Below, one piece after another: positions 1-8,121 of a stretch of 39,196 bases of DNA. This DNA is from Blastococcus sp. CT_GayMR20 (GTDB lineage: Bacteria; Actinomycetota; Actinomycetes; Mycobacteriales; Geodermatophilaceae), in assembly GCF_004570345.1 (NCBI RefSeq), contig NZ_SPQM01000032.1:1-39196 (forward strand), written 5' to 3'. A model generated the notes under the pieces. The model did not search any database and had not been told where the DNA came from. It was given only the letters and a program-made list of their open reading frames with translations. How positions within the stretch are numbered: the stretch's first letter is position 1; each line of letters begins with the position of its first letter. Position numbers and translations under genes: made by a program.

Positions 1-3000
1 CGCGGGCGGCGTCCCGGTCGGATGTCGCAGGTCGACACCTTGCTCTCCTGGATGTGGGTGTTCGGATCCAGGACGATGCCCAGCAGGTCGTTGCCCGAGT
101 CGCCGGTCGAGACTCCCCGCGGGCCCCAGTGGTACGGGACGCCGATCTGGTGCACGATCCGGCCACCCTTGAGGCGCAGCGGACGGATCCGCTCCGTCAC
201 CAGCACCCGCGCCTCCACCGCCGCGCGTCCCGTGACGACCGTCGCCCAGCCGCCGTTCTCGAGCCCGCGCTCGTCGGCCAGCTGCGGACTCACCTCGACG
301 AAGAACTCCGGCTGCAGCTCCGCCAGGTACGGCAGGGTGCGGCTCATCGAGCCGGCCGTGTGGTGCTCGGTCAGCCGGTAGGTGGTGAACGCGTACGGGA
401 AGACGTCGCTCTCCGGGGGATGGGTCCGGTTCCACGGCGCCCGGATCTGCTCCTTGAGCGGGTTCGACTGGACGCTGTAGAGCGGGTTGCCCACCGGGGA
501 CTCCGCCGGCTCGTAGTGCGCCGGCATCGGCCCGTCGACAACACCCTTCGGCGCGAACAGCCAGGCCTTCCCGTCGCTCTGCATCACGAACGGGTCGGCA
601 CCGCCGATCGCGTCCTGCGCCCGGGCGTCGTCCGGGGGCACGTAGTCCGGGCGCTTGGTCGCCTCGAAGTCGGGCACGTCCTCACCGGTCCAGCGGCCGG
701 CCTCCTCGTCCCACCAGACGTACTTCTTCCGCTCGCTCCACGGCTTGCCGGCGGGGTCGGCCGAGGCGCGGTTGTAGAGGATCCGGCGGTTCAGCGGCCA
801 TGCCCAGCCCCACTCGGGCGCCACCTCGTTCTGCTCCTGGCGCGGCTTGCGGCGGGCGGCCTGGTTGACCTCGTCGGCGTAGACGCCGCAGTAGATCCAG
901 CAGCCCCCGCTGGTCGACCCGTCGTCCTTCATCTGCATGTAGCTCGACAGCGCGCGACCGTCGGGGCCGACGCCGTTGATCTCGCGCAGGATCGCCTCGG
1001 CGTCCGGGTCTGCCGTCTCCCCGTGCGTCGGGTAGTCCCAGGTGAGGTCGAGCAGCGGCCGGTCCCGCGGATCCGTGGAGTCCTTCAGCCGTTCGCGCAG
1101 GATCAGGCCGAGGTGGTAGTAGAACCACAGGTCGCTGCGGGCCTCCCCCGGCGGCTCGATGGCCTTGTCCCGCCACTGCAGCATCCGCTGGGTCTGGGTG
1201 AACGTGCCTTCCTTCTCCACGTGCGAGGCGGCCGGCATGAGGAAGACCTCGGTCGCGATCTGGTCGGTGACCAGCTCCCCGGTCTCGATCTCCGGCGAGT
1301 CGTACCAGAAGCTGGCCGACTCGATCTCCTGCAGGTCGCGGACGACGAGCCACTCGAGGTTGGCCAGCCCCAGGCGGTTCATGCGGGAGTTCGGGTGGCC
1401 CACCACCGGGTTCTCCCCGACCAGGAAATAGCCGGACACCTTGCCGGCGATCATGTCGCTGATCGTGCGGTAGGAGCTGTGGTCGCCGTCGATCCTCGGC
1501 AGGTAGTCGAAGCAGAAGTCGTTCTCCGGCTGCGCCGCGTCGCCCCACCACGCCTTGAGCAGGCTGACCATGTACGCCCGCTTGTTGCCCCAGAAGCCAC
1601 CGGTTCCGGCGGCGTCCGCGCAGTAGTCGTCCAGGGACTCGTGCTGGTGGGCGTGCGGCATCGGCAGGTAGCCGGGCAGCAGGTTGAACAGCGTGGGGAT
1701 GTCGGTCGAGCCCTGGATGCTGGCGTGCCCGCGCAGCGCCAGGATGCCGCCGCCCGGCCGGCCGATGTTGCCCAGCAGCGCCTGCAGGATCGACGCCGTC
1801 CGGATGTACTGCGCGCCCACGGTGTGCTGGGTCCAGCCGACCGAGTACACCCACGCCGTCGTCCGCTCGCGGTTGCTGTTGGCGGTGACCCACTCGGCGA
1901 CCGTGAGGAAGACCTCCGGCTCGATGCCGCAGACCTCCTGCACCAACTCCGGCGTGTACCGGGCGAAGTGCCGCTTGAGGATCTGGAAGACCGATCGCGG
2001 GTGCTGCAGGGTCTCGTCCCGCCTGCCCTTGCCGCGCAGCGGCGGACCGCCGGAACCGGCGGCCTCCGCCTGCTTCGCGTCCTTCACCGACTCGGTCTGC
2101 GAGAGCCGCTCCTGCTCCCTCGCCCGGGCCGGGTCGTCCTCGGCGATGCCGTCGTGGCCGTCGTCGTCCAGCTCGTACTGCCAGCTCTCCTGGTCGTAGT
2201 GCCGCTTCTCCGGATCGAAGCCGGAGAACAGGCCGTCGAGGTCCTCGGTGTCCTGGAACTCCTCGCTCACCAGGTTCGCCGCGTTCGTGTAGGCGACGAC
2301 GTACTCCTCGAAGTACAGGTCGTTGCTCAGCACGTGGTTGACCAGGGCGCCGAGGAACACGATGTCCGAGCCGGCCCGCAGCGGCACGTGCAGGTCGGCG
2401 ATCGCGCTGGTGCGGGTGAACCGCGGGTCGATGTGGATGACCTTCGCACCCCGCGCCTTCGCCTCGGTCACCCACTGGAAGCCCACCGGGTGGCACTCGG
2501 CCATGTTCGAACCCTCGATGACGATGCAGTCGGAGTTCGCCAGGTCCTGCTGGGTGTTCGTGGCACCGCCACGACCGAACGAGGCACCCAGACCGGGCAC
2601 CGTGGAGGAGTGCTATATGCGCGCCTGGTTCTCGATCTGGATGGCGCCCAGGGCGCTGTAGAGCTTCTTCATGAGGTAGTTCTCCTCGTTGTCGAGGGTC
2701 GCCCCTCCGAGGCTCGCTATCCCCATGGTGCGGTTGACGCGCCTGCCGTCGCAGTCGTCCTGCCAGGCCTTGCGACGGGCGTCGAGCACGCGGTCGGCGA
2801 TCATCTCCATCGCCGTGTCCAGGTCGAGGTCCTCCCACTCCGTCCCGTACGGACGGCGGTACCGGATCGTCGTGACGCGCGTGGGGCTGGTGACCAGCTG
2901 CTTGCTCGCACTGCCCTTGGGACACAGCCGGCCACGGTTGACCGGGGAGTCGGGGTTGCCCTCGATCTGGACGATCTTCTCGTCCTTCACGTAGACGTTC

Positions 3001-3173
3001 TGTGCGCAGCCGACCGCGCAGTAGGGGCAGACGCTCTTGGCGACCCGGTCGGCGGTGGCGGTGCGCGAGACCACCGCTTCCGTGGCCTTGCTGCGCGCGG
3101 CCTTGCCGCGGCCCAGCGGATCGTTCCCCGTGAGCTGCCGGTACACCGGCCAGGCGTCGAGCCAGGTCTTCAC
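1..3173 (-). CDS. fdh: Formate dehydrogenase catalytic (alpha) subunit, selenoprotein with UAG-coded selenocysteine; 3' end cut by window edge
   Basis: Molybdopterin/tungstopterin formate dehydrogenase of the FdnG/FDH-O type, oxidising formate to CO2. Seen: Cys49, Cys52, Cys56 and Cys84 form the N-terminal 4Fe-4S site, with CPKG at 84-87. The ATG at 3173 overlaps the stop of the upstream ORF (ATGA). The frame stays open to base 1 except for one TAG at 2613-2615 (residue 187), set in NQARI-*-HSSTVPG. E. coli FdnG has NQARV-Sec-HGPT there, so the TAG sits at the selenocysteine and is followed by the conserved catalytic His. Downstream blocks such as AECHPVGF, IDPRFTRT, GWTQHTVGAQ and NRRILYNRAS are all intact. 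About 1,057 residues are visible, ending in STCDIRPGRR, so only a short C-terminus should be missing. There is no twin-arginine signal, so a cytoplasmic location is likely. A charged low-complexity insert lies near 2040-2200. Partner subunits probably lie beyond base 1. Confidence 0.93.
2583..2615 (-). promoter_or_regulatory. UAG selenocysteine codon with bacterial SECIS-like hairpin
   Basis: Reading from the T of the TAG as base 1, bases 15-21 (GGTGCCC) pair with bases 27-33 (GGGTGCC) to give a 7-bp stem with two G-U wobbles. The 5-base loop is GGTCT. E. coli fdhF has the same GGUCU loop at the same bases 22-26 after its UGA. The residues known to matter for SelB binding there, the loop G23 and U24 and the stem U17, are all present here. 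By family knowledge this element recruits SelB with Sec-tRNA. That it acts on a UAG codon here is inference from sequence and from reports on Geodermatophilus and Blastococcus. Confidence 0.85.
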
Positions 3174-3469
3174 ATCCGGAACTCTGCCACTCCATTCCCG
3201 GTCCGGCGCGTCGACGGTGCCTGCTCCCGGCCGTCTGACGAGGCAAGAGGCCGGCCCAGCCGGCTGCGGAGGGAGTCGGCGTCCCGGCGGCGCTTCTCCG
3301 CACCCCGGCCGAGCACGGCCGCCTGGACCGGGTCGGCACTGTTCCGCGCCCGCCGTTCGAGGACGTCGGCCGTCTCCTGCAGCAGGAGCATCCGTCTCAG
3401 GTCCTCGGCCCTCCGCTCACGGAGATGTCCCCGGGATTCCGCGTCCGACTTCCGTCCCCCTGACGCCAT
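3170..3469 (-). CDS. Small charged, probably coiled-coil protein upstream of fdh
   Basis: A 99-residue product with no family I recognise. It starts MASGGRKSDAES, has an Arg/Glu/Leu-rich middle (RERRAEDLRRMLLLQETADV) that looks helical or coiled-coil, and a polar tail. Its TGA overlaps the fdh ATG (ATGA), which predicts translational coupling and argues that it is a real member of the fdh operon. No strong ribosome-binding site precedes the ATG at 3469. A longer form starting at 3577 or a shorter one at the internal MLLLQ is possible. The role is unknown; an assembly or accessory function for the dehydrogenase is only a guess from position. Confidence 0.5.
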   Translation of the reverse strand: MASGGRKSDAESRGHLRERRAEDLRRMLLLQETADVLERRARNSADPVQAAVLGRGAEKRRRDADSLRSRLGRPLASSDGREQAPSTRRTGNGVAEFRM

Positions 3470-3527
3470 GGCCGAATGTTCGCGCCGCGGTCGGCCACGC
3501 GCTACTCGACAGTGGCGGGCGGCCCCG

Positions 3528-3665
3528 TCAGCCGACGGGCGTCGCGAACCCCCGGGCCCGGTCCTCCTGGAGGCCACCCCGGATGACGAGGGTGCACCCG
3601 GCGGCCGTGAGGACGGACAGCAGGAACCACACGGCGAGGGCGGCGAGCACCACGGCGGCGGTCAT
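3528..3665 (-). CDS. Small single-pass membrane protein (45 aa)
   Basis: The 45-residue product begins MTAAVVLAALAVWFLLSVLT, a clear hydrophobic segment of about 20 residues, followed by a short polar tail ending FATPVG. It lies 58 bases upstream of the next minus-strand ORF (start 3469) and in the same direction as fdh. It could be the first gene of that transcript. No good Shine-Dalgarno is visible upstream of the ATG. I do not recognise the family. Support is the hydropathy pattern, codon choice and position only. Confidence 0.4.
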   Translation of the reverse strand: MTAAVVLAALAVWFLLSVLTAAGCTLVIRGGLQEDRARGFATPVG

Positions 3666-3674
3666 GCAGCAATG

Positions 3675-3711
3675 GTGACCCATGCCGCTTCTGTCCGCGA
3701 CTCCGGGTCAC
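3675..3711. promoter_or_regulatory. Inverted repeat upstream of the fdh operon
   Basis: GTGACCC at 3675-3681 is the reverse complement of GGGTCAC at 3705-3711, with 23 bases between. It sits in the only gap between the tyrosine kinase gene (ends 3725) and the first fdh-operon ORF (starts 3665), where the operon promoter must lie unless transcription comes from further upstream. An operator role is inference; the arms are short. Confidence 0.3.
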
Positions 3712-3724
3712 ACCAACGTGCCGA

Positions 3725-5101
3725 TCAGCTCCCGTCCGGCGCCTTGGGCCCGTACGCGTACGTGTACTGGTAACCGAACGCCGCGGTGACGTCGGACTTC
3801 GGCGGGACGACGTTCAGGATCACGCCGAGCGTCTTCGCGCCCACGCGGTCGAGGGTCGCCCGCACCTGCCGCAGCTGGTCCTTCTTCGTGCTCCCGTAGC
3901 GGACCGAGAGGAGGACGCCGTCGACCAGGACCGCGACACCGGTTCCGTCGGCCACCGGCAGCAGCGGAGGCGTGTCGACGATGACGTAGTCGTTGTCGTC
4001 GCGCAGCTGCTTGAGCAGCGCCGCCATGTGGCTGGACGCCAGCAGCTCACCGGGGTTGGGCGGGACCGGGCCGGCGGCGATGACCGACAGCTTCCCGTCC
4101 CCCCAGGGCTGCAGGACGTCCTCGACGTCGGCGTTGCCGGTGAGGATGCTGGTGAGGCCGGCGCCCTCGATGAGACCGAGGTACCTCGCGACCATCGGCT
4201 TGCGCAGGTCCGCCTCGATGAGGGTGACCCGCCGCCCCGCCTGGGCGAGGGCGATGCCGAGGTTGACGGCCGCCGTGCTCTTGCCCTGGGACGGGATCGC
4301 GCTGGAGATCATGATGACCTTCGGCGGCTTGTCCACGCTCAGGAACTGCAGGTTGGACCGGAGCTGCCGGTACCCCTCGCCGGCGCCGCTGCTGCGACCG
4401 CCGTCGCTGACGACGTGCTGGGCGTCGACCGAGTCGTCCTTCAGGATCATCCCGATCACGGGTGCGCCGGCCAGGTCGGAGGCCTCCTCCGGGTCGCGCA
4501 CCGAGCGGTCCCAGCGGGCCCGCGACAGGGCGAGGACGACGCCGAGGACGAGCCCGAGCACGATGCCCATCGCGATGTTGCGCACCGTCAGGGGCGAGCT
4601 GGGCACGGCCGGGAGCTCGGGCGCCTGCGTGACGGTGACCGTGATCGCGGACCCGCCGTCGTCCTGCCCCTCCAGCTGCGTGACCAGGCGCGGGAACTGC
4701 TCGCCGAGGGAGTCGGCGATCTGCTGCGCCCGTGCCGGGTCGGGATCGGTCACGGTCACGTTGATGAGGACGGTGTCCGTGACGACCGAGGCGGTCACCT
4801 CGGCGGCGAGCTCGCCCGGCGTCATGTCCAGTTCCAGGTCCTCGATGACCCGGCCGGCCACCTCGACCCCGGTGAGCAGCTCGGAGTAGGACGTCACGCG
4901 CTGCTGCGACAGCTGGCTGCCCTGCAGGGCGTCGGTCGCCGACAGGGAGCCCGTGGTGGACACGAAGAGCTGCGTGTGCGCGGTGTAGAGCGGCGTCGTC
5001 GTGAAGCTCAGGACCAGGGCGATCAGCCCGCCGATCACCAGACCTGCCACGGGGAGCCACCAGCCGGCCCGTATCGCGGCCCAGGCGTCCCTCAGATCCA
5101 C
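3725..5101 (-). CDS. Polysaccharide co-polymerase / tyrosine autokinase (Wzz domain fused to BY-kinase)
   Basis: A 458-residue membrane kinase that controls chain length and export in Wzy-dependent polysaccharide assembly. Seen: a Wzz domain with transmembrane helices near 13-33 and 173-193, and a Pro-rich PELPAVPSSP (161-170) before the second helix. The cytoplasmic BY-kinase domain has Walker A AIPSQGKST (268-276), Walker A' TLIEADLRKP (293-302) and Walker B YVIVDTPP (372-379). The C-terminal Tyr cluster YQYTYAYG is the expected autophosphorylation site. The A' motif reads E-A-D where D-A-D is usual. Start: GTG at 5101 preceded by GGAGGAG. The gene diverges from the polymerase gene across a 310-base gap. 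The phosphatases at 16371 and 19950 are its likely antagonists (inference). Single-chain Wzz-kinase fusions are common in Actinobacteria. Confidence 0.92.
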   Translation of the reverse strand: MDLRDAWAAIRAGWWLPVAGLVIGGLIALVLSFTTTPLYTAHTQLFVSTTGSLSATDALQGSQLSQQRVTSYSELLTGVEVAGRVIEDLELDMTPGELAAEVTASVVTDTVLINVTVTDPDPARAQQIADSLGEQFPRLVTQLEGQDDGGSAITVTVTQAPELPAVPSSPLTVRNIAMGIVLGLVLGVVLALSRARWDRSVRDPEEASDLAGAPVIGMILKDDSVDAQHVVSDGGRSSGAGEGYRQLRSNLQFLSVDKPPKVIMISSAIPSQGKSTAAVNLGIALAQAGRRVTLIEADLRKPMVARYLGLIEGAGLTSILTGNADVEDVLQPWGDGKLSVIAAGPVPPNPGELLASSHMAALLKQLRDDNDYVIVDTPPLLPVADGTGVAVLVDGVLLSVRYGSTKKDQLRQVRATLDRVGAKTLGVILNVVPPKSDVTAAFGYQYTYAYGPKAPDGS

Positions 5102-5411
5102 AGTGCTCCTCCAGTGCCGGTCGCAGACGAGTCCCCCGCCGCCAGTGCGATCGACCGAGGATAGGTGTCCGGACGGCGTATTTCGGCCGGTTCCACCTCC
5201 GAAGGGGGAAGGTCGTGCAGCCCGCCACCTGCGCAGGGGCTCACCCTCTCGCGGCAGGAAGCCGCCCCCGGCCTCGACAGACGCCCCCCGGGACGCTCCA
5301 CTGAGGGGCGCGCGGCGAGCCCCAACCGCGGCCGGGAAGTGTCAGAGTGGGGAACCCGTCGGCCGCCGACGGTCCGACGCGCAGTGGTGGACGAGCAGGG
5401 GGCAGGGGTCG
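5102..5411. promoter_or_regulatory. Divergent promoter region of the exopolysaccharide locus
   Basis: This 310-base gap has no convincing gene. It must carry the promoters of the tyrosine kinase gene (minus) and the polymerase operon (plus). On the minus strand TATCCT (plus 5158-5163, aggata) is a possible -10 for the kinase, with no clear -35. GGAGGAG at 5105-5111 (minus) is the ribosome-binding site of the kinase GTG. On the plus strand a G-rich run ending at 5409 precedes the polymerase ATG. No operator could be identified by eye. Confidence 0.4.
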
Positions 5412-6905
5412 ATGGCGAGCGGGGGGGCACGATTCAGCCAGCACTACACCGTGGTGCCCGGCGCCGTCCTCCTGCTCGCGCTGCCCTGGCTGTGGATGGT
5501 CGACAACGGCCTCCAGGCGGCCCTCCTGGTCACCCAGCTGCTGCTGTGCACGTTCGGCATCGTCAGCAGCTACGTCACCGGCCTCCGCCCCGTGCGGCTG
5601 GTCTTCTTCAGCTTCGTGTTCTCCTGGCTCGGGGTCGGCCCGCTCTACCAGGTGTCGCACCGCCAGCTCGCCTGGCAGGACTCCGACCTGCTCAACAGCA
5701 CCGACATGGTGACCGCGGCGCTCGGCCTCACGGTCCTCTTCACCGCGGCCGTCTCGGCGGCGATGTGGCAGGTGGGCACCCGGGCGGCGCGGACGCCGCC
5801 GCCGCGGACGATGGTCGTGCCCCGGGAGTGGGCGCCGTGGGGCTTCCTGGGCGCGCTGGTGGCGATCACGCCCTACGTCGTCGCGACCAACGGCGGGGTG
5901 GGCTCGTTCTTCGCCTCGCGCCAGGACCGCGTCAGCGAGCTCATGCAGGGCGGCGTCTCGCTCGCCGGCGCCGGCGGCGCCTCGGTCGCGCTCGCCCAGA
6001 TCGTGCCCGCCGCGCTGGCCGTGGCGACGGCGCACCTCTTCATCCTGCACGCCCGACGCACGAGCACCGGAGAGGGCTGGACGACGACGGCGCTGCCGAC
6101 CGCAGCAGGCCTCGGCGCGGCGCTGTCCTTCGTCGTCCTCTACGCCAACCCGCTGAGCAACACGCGGTTCATCAGCATCGCGGCGTTCGGCTCGCTCGCG
6201 TTCGCGATCGTCCGGCCCCGCTCGCCCCGGGCCGGACAGTGGATCGCCGTCCTGCTGTCCGTCCTCACGCTCGCCGTCTACCCGTTGAGCTACCTGCTGG
6301 CGCCGGAGGCTCCCGGCGCCGGCGACCGGTCGTCGTTCGCGGTGTTCGGGAGCCAGGACTTCGACGGCTTCCAGCAGATCGTCAACTCGCTCATCTACGT
6401 GCAGGACCACGGGTACAACCTCGGCCGCTACACGGTCTCGGCACTGCTGTTCTTCATCCCGCGGGCGGTGTGGCCGTGGAAGGCCACGCCGTCCTCGATC
6501 GACGTCGCCGCGAACCGTGACTACTGGTTCACCAACCTGTCGATGCCGGTGCACGCCGAGGTCTTCCTCGACGTCGGCCTCATCGGCATGCTGATCTTCG
6601 GGTTCGTGCTGGGGCACGCCTGGGCCCGCATCGACCACGCCTGGCTGACCAGTCCGGCGAGCCTGGGCGCCTGGCTGGCGCCGTTCCTCGCGATGGCTCA
6701 GCTCGGCTTCATCCGCGGCCCGCTCGGCTCGCTCTCGCCCATCTGGCTGACCGTCACGGTGCTCCTGCTGGTGGGCGTCCGGCGGGTCCCCGTCGACGTC
6801 GCACCGGAGGCCGCACCCGCCGTGCCGCCGGCCGGCGACTACGTCATCACGCGGGCCGGCGCGGCCGACACCCGGCCGGGTCCTCCCGGCCCGGGCACCG
6901 GCTGA
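5412..6905 (+). CDS. Wzy-like oligosaccharide repeat-unit polymerase
   Basis: A 497-residue polytopic membrane protein. About ten or more hydrophobic helices are spread along the chain, for example VVPGAVLLLALPWLWMV near the N-terminus and LSPIWLTVTVLLLVGV near the C-terminus. A periplasmic-loop-like stretch holds the SQDFDGFQQIVNSLIYV, FIPRAVWPWK and SMPVHAEVFLDVGLIGML segments, which resemble O-antigen/EPS repeat-unit polymerases. It would join lipid-linked repeat units outside the membrane. The ATG at 5412 is chosen because hydrophobic sequence begins just after it and a G-rich ribosome-binding region precedes it; the open frame further upstream has non-coding composition. It is first in a plus-strand run with glycosyltransferases and a flippase. 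Wzy proteins diverge strongly, so the call rests on topology, short motifs and context. Confidence 0.82.
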   Translation: MASGGARFSQHYTVVPGAVLLLALPWLWMVDNGLQAALLVTQLLLCTFGIVSSYVTGLRPVRLVFFSFVFSWLGVGPLYQVSHRQLAWQDSDLLNSTDMVTAALGLTVLFTAAVSAAMWQVGTRAARTPPPRTMVVPREWAPWGFLGALVAITPYVVATNGGVGSFFASRQDRVSELMQGGVSLAGAGGASVALAQIVPAALAVATAHLFILHARRTSTGEGWTTTALPTAAGLGAALSFVVLYANPLSNTRFISIAAFGSLAFAIVRPRSPRAGQWIAVLLSVLTLAVYPLSYLLAPEAPGAGDRSSFAVFGSQDFDGFQQIVNSLIYVQDHGYNLGRYTVSALLFFIPRAVWPWKATPSSIDVAANRDYWFTNLSMPVHAEVFLDVGLIGMLIFGFVLGHAWARIDHAWLTSPASLGAWLAPFLAMAQLGFIRGPLGSLSPIWLTVTVLLLVGVRRVPVDVAPEAAPAVPPAGDYVITRAGAADTRPGPPGPGTG

Positions 6906-7062
6906 GGGGCAGCGACCGGGCAAAACGGTTGCAGACTCCACCCATCGAGGGAGAACCCCTCCTGCGGGACCACCCGATTCGGTTAACGTCCCCAGGCCAG
7001 ACCAAAACCGGCGTTTTCTCGGGTCGCCGACCCGGGTCCGCCGGCTCCGCAGGGGGAGATCC
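6906..7062. promoter_or_regulatory. Gap with two short inverted repeats before the first glycosyltransferase
   Basis: AAAAC (7004-7008) and GTTTT (7013-7017) flank CGGC, and CGGGTC (7020-7025) and GACCCG (7029-7034) flank GCC. GGTTAACGT near 6981-6989 could contain a -10 element. AGGGGGAG ending at 7059 is the ribosome-binding site for the GTG at 7063. An internal promoter or a leader hairpin is plausible but unproven. Confidence 0.3.
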
Positions 7063-8121
7063 GTGGACGCCAGCGATCTGACCGTTCTCCACGTGCTGCC
7101 GCACGTGCAGGAGATCGGCAACGGCATCGTGGACGTGACCGTCGATCTCGCCATCGCCCAGGCCGCGGCCGGGCTCTCCGTCGTGGTGGCCTCCGGGGGC
7201 GGTGAGTACGAGGACCTGCTCACCCGGCACGGCGTGACCTGCATCCCGCTCACGCTGCGGCCCGAGGGCCTCCTCGAGAGTCGCCGGATCGTCCGGAGGC
7301 TGCGGCCCTCGGTCATCCACACCCACACGCTGAAGGGCCTGGCGCTGGCCCGCGCGACCGCGGGGGGCATCCCGGTCCTCAACACCGCGCACCGCGACCT
7401 CGGTCGCTGGTCCCGGGGCATGCGCATGGCCCACCGCGTCCTCGCCGTCAGCGACGGCATCGCCGAGACGCTCGGGCAGGTCATGGACCCCGCCCGGATC
7501 ACCGTCGTCCGCAACGGCGTCCTGGGTGGCCCCCGGCGGCAGCCGCTGCTGGACCTGCCCGCCGCGGACCTCCGTCGTCCCTCCGTCGTCTTCGTCGGCG
7601 GCATGTACACGCACAAGGGCGTGGGCGTCATCCTGCGGGCCTTCCGCCGTCTCCTGGACGACGAGCCCGGCCTGGGTGCGCGGCTGTACATGGTGGGCGA
7701 CGGCCCCGACCGCGCCCAGTACCAGGAACTCGCCACGACCCTCGGCATCGCCGACCACGTCGAGTGGGCGGGCTTCCGCCGCGACGCCTACGCCTACATC
7801 CGCGGCTGCGACGTCTTCGCGCTGCCCTCGCTCGAGGAGACCTTCGGCCTCGTGCTGGCCGAGGCCCGCGAGGCGGGCGCACCCATCGTCGCCGCAGCCA
7901 CCGGGGGCGTCCCCGAGGTCCTGGAGCACGGCCGCGCCGGGCACCTCGTGCCCCGGGACGACGTCGACGCCTTCGCCTCGGCCCTGCGCGCGGTGCTCCT
8001 CGACGAGACGGAGCGCATCCGGCTCGGGAAGGCCGCGAGCGAGGGCCTGGACTGGCTGGGCGTCGACCGGATGCACCGCGACGTCCTCCGTGCATACGAC
8101 AGTGTCCTTGAAACCGCATGA
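7063..8121 (+). CDS. Glycosyltransferase family 4 (GT-B fold)
   Basis: A 352-residue cytoplasmic or membrane-peripheral retaining glycosyltransferase, presumably adding one sugar to the lipid-linked repeat unit. Seen: an N-terminal Rossmann-like segment (TVLHVLPHVQEIGNG), PSVIHTHTLKG in the acceptor half, and FVGGMYTHKGVGVILRAF opening the nucleotide-sugar half. The GT4 EX7E motif is E259-E267 in LEETFGLVLAEA, followed by a Gly-rich ATGGVPEVLEHG. The GTG start has AGGGGGAG just upstream. The stop overlaps the start of the flippase gene by four bases (ATGA), predicting coupling. Donor and acceptor sugars cannot be read from the sequence. Confidence 0.9.
   Translation: MDASDLTVLHVLPHVQEIGNGIVDVTVDLAIAQAAAGLSVVVASGGGEYEDLLTRHGVTCIPLTLRPEGLLESRRIVRRLRPSVIHTHTLKGLALARATAGGIPVLNTAHRDLGRWSRGMRMAHRVLAVSDGIAETLGQVMDPARITVVRNGVLGGPRRQPLLDLPAADLRRPSVVFVGGMYTHKGVGVILRAFRRLLDDEPGLGARLYMVGDGPDRAQYQELATTLGIADHVEWAGFRRDAYAYIRGCDVFALPSLEETFGLVLAEAREAGAPIVAAATGGVPEVLEHGRAGHLVPRDDVDAFASALRAVLLDETERIRLGKAASEGLDWLGVDRMHRDVLRAYDSVLETA

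Noticed and set aside
2613..3173. fdh as a 186-residue truncated pseudogene
   Set aside because: All downstream family blocks are intact in the same frame, the stop lies precisely at the Sec site, and a SECIS-type hairpin follows.
3470..3724. A tRNA-Sec gene next to fdh
   Set aside because: No roughly 95-base cloverleaf with a long acceptor arm and CUA anticodon was seen here or elsewhere in the window by eye.
54..3773. A 1,239-codon open frame on the plus strand opposite fdh
   Set aside because: It is an antisense shadow: Arg/Val/Leu-rich with no domain, while the minus strand carries continuous formate dehydrogenase homology.
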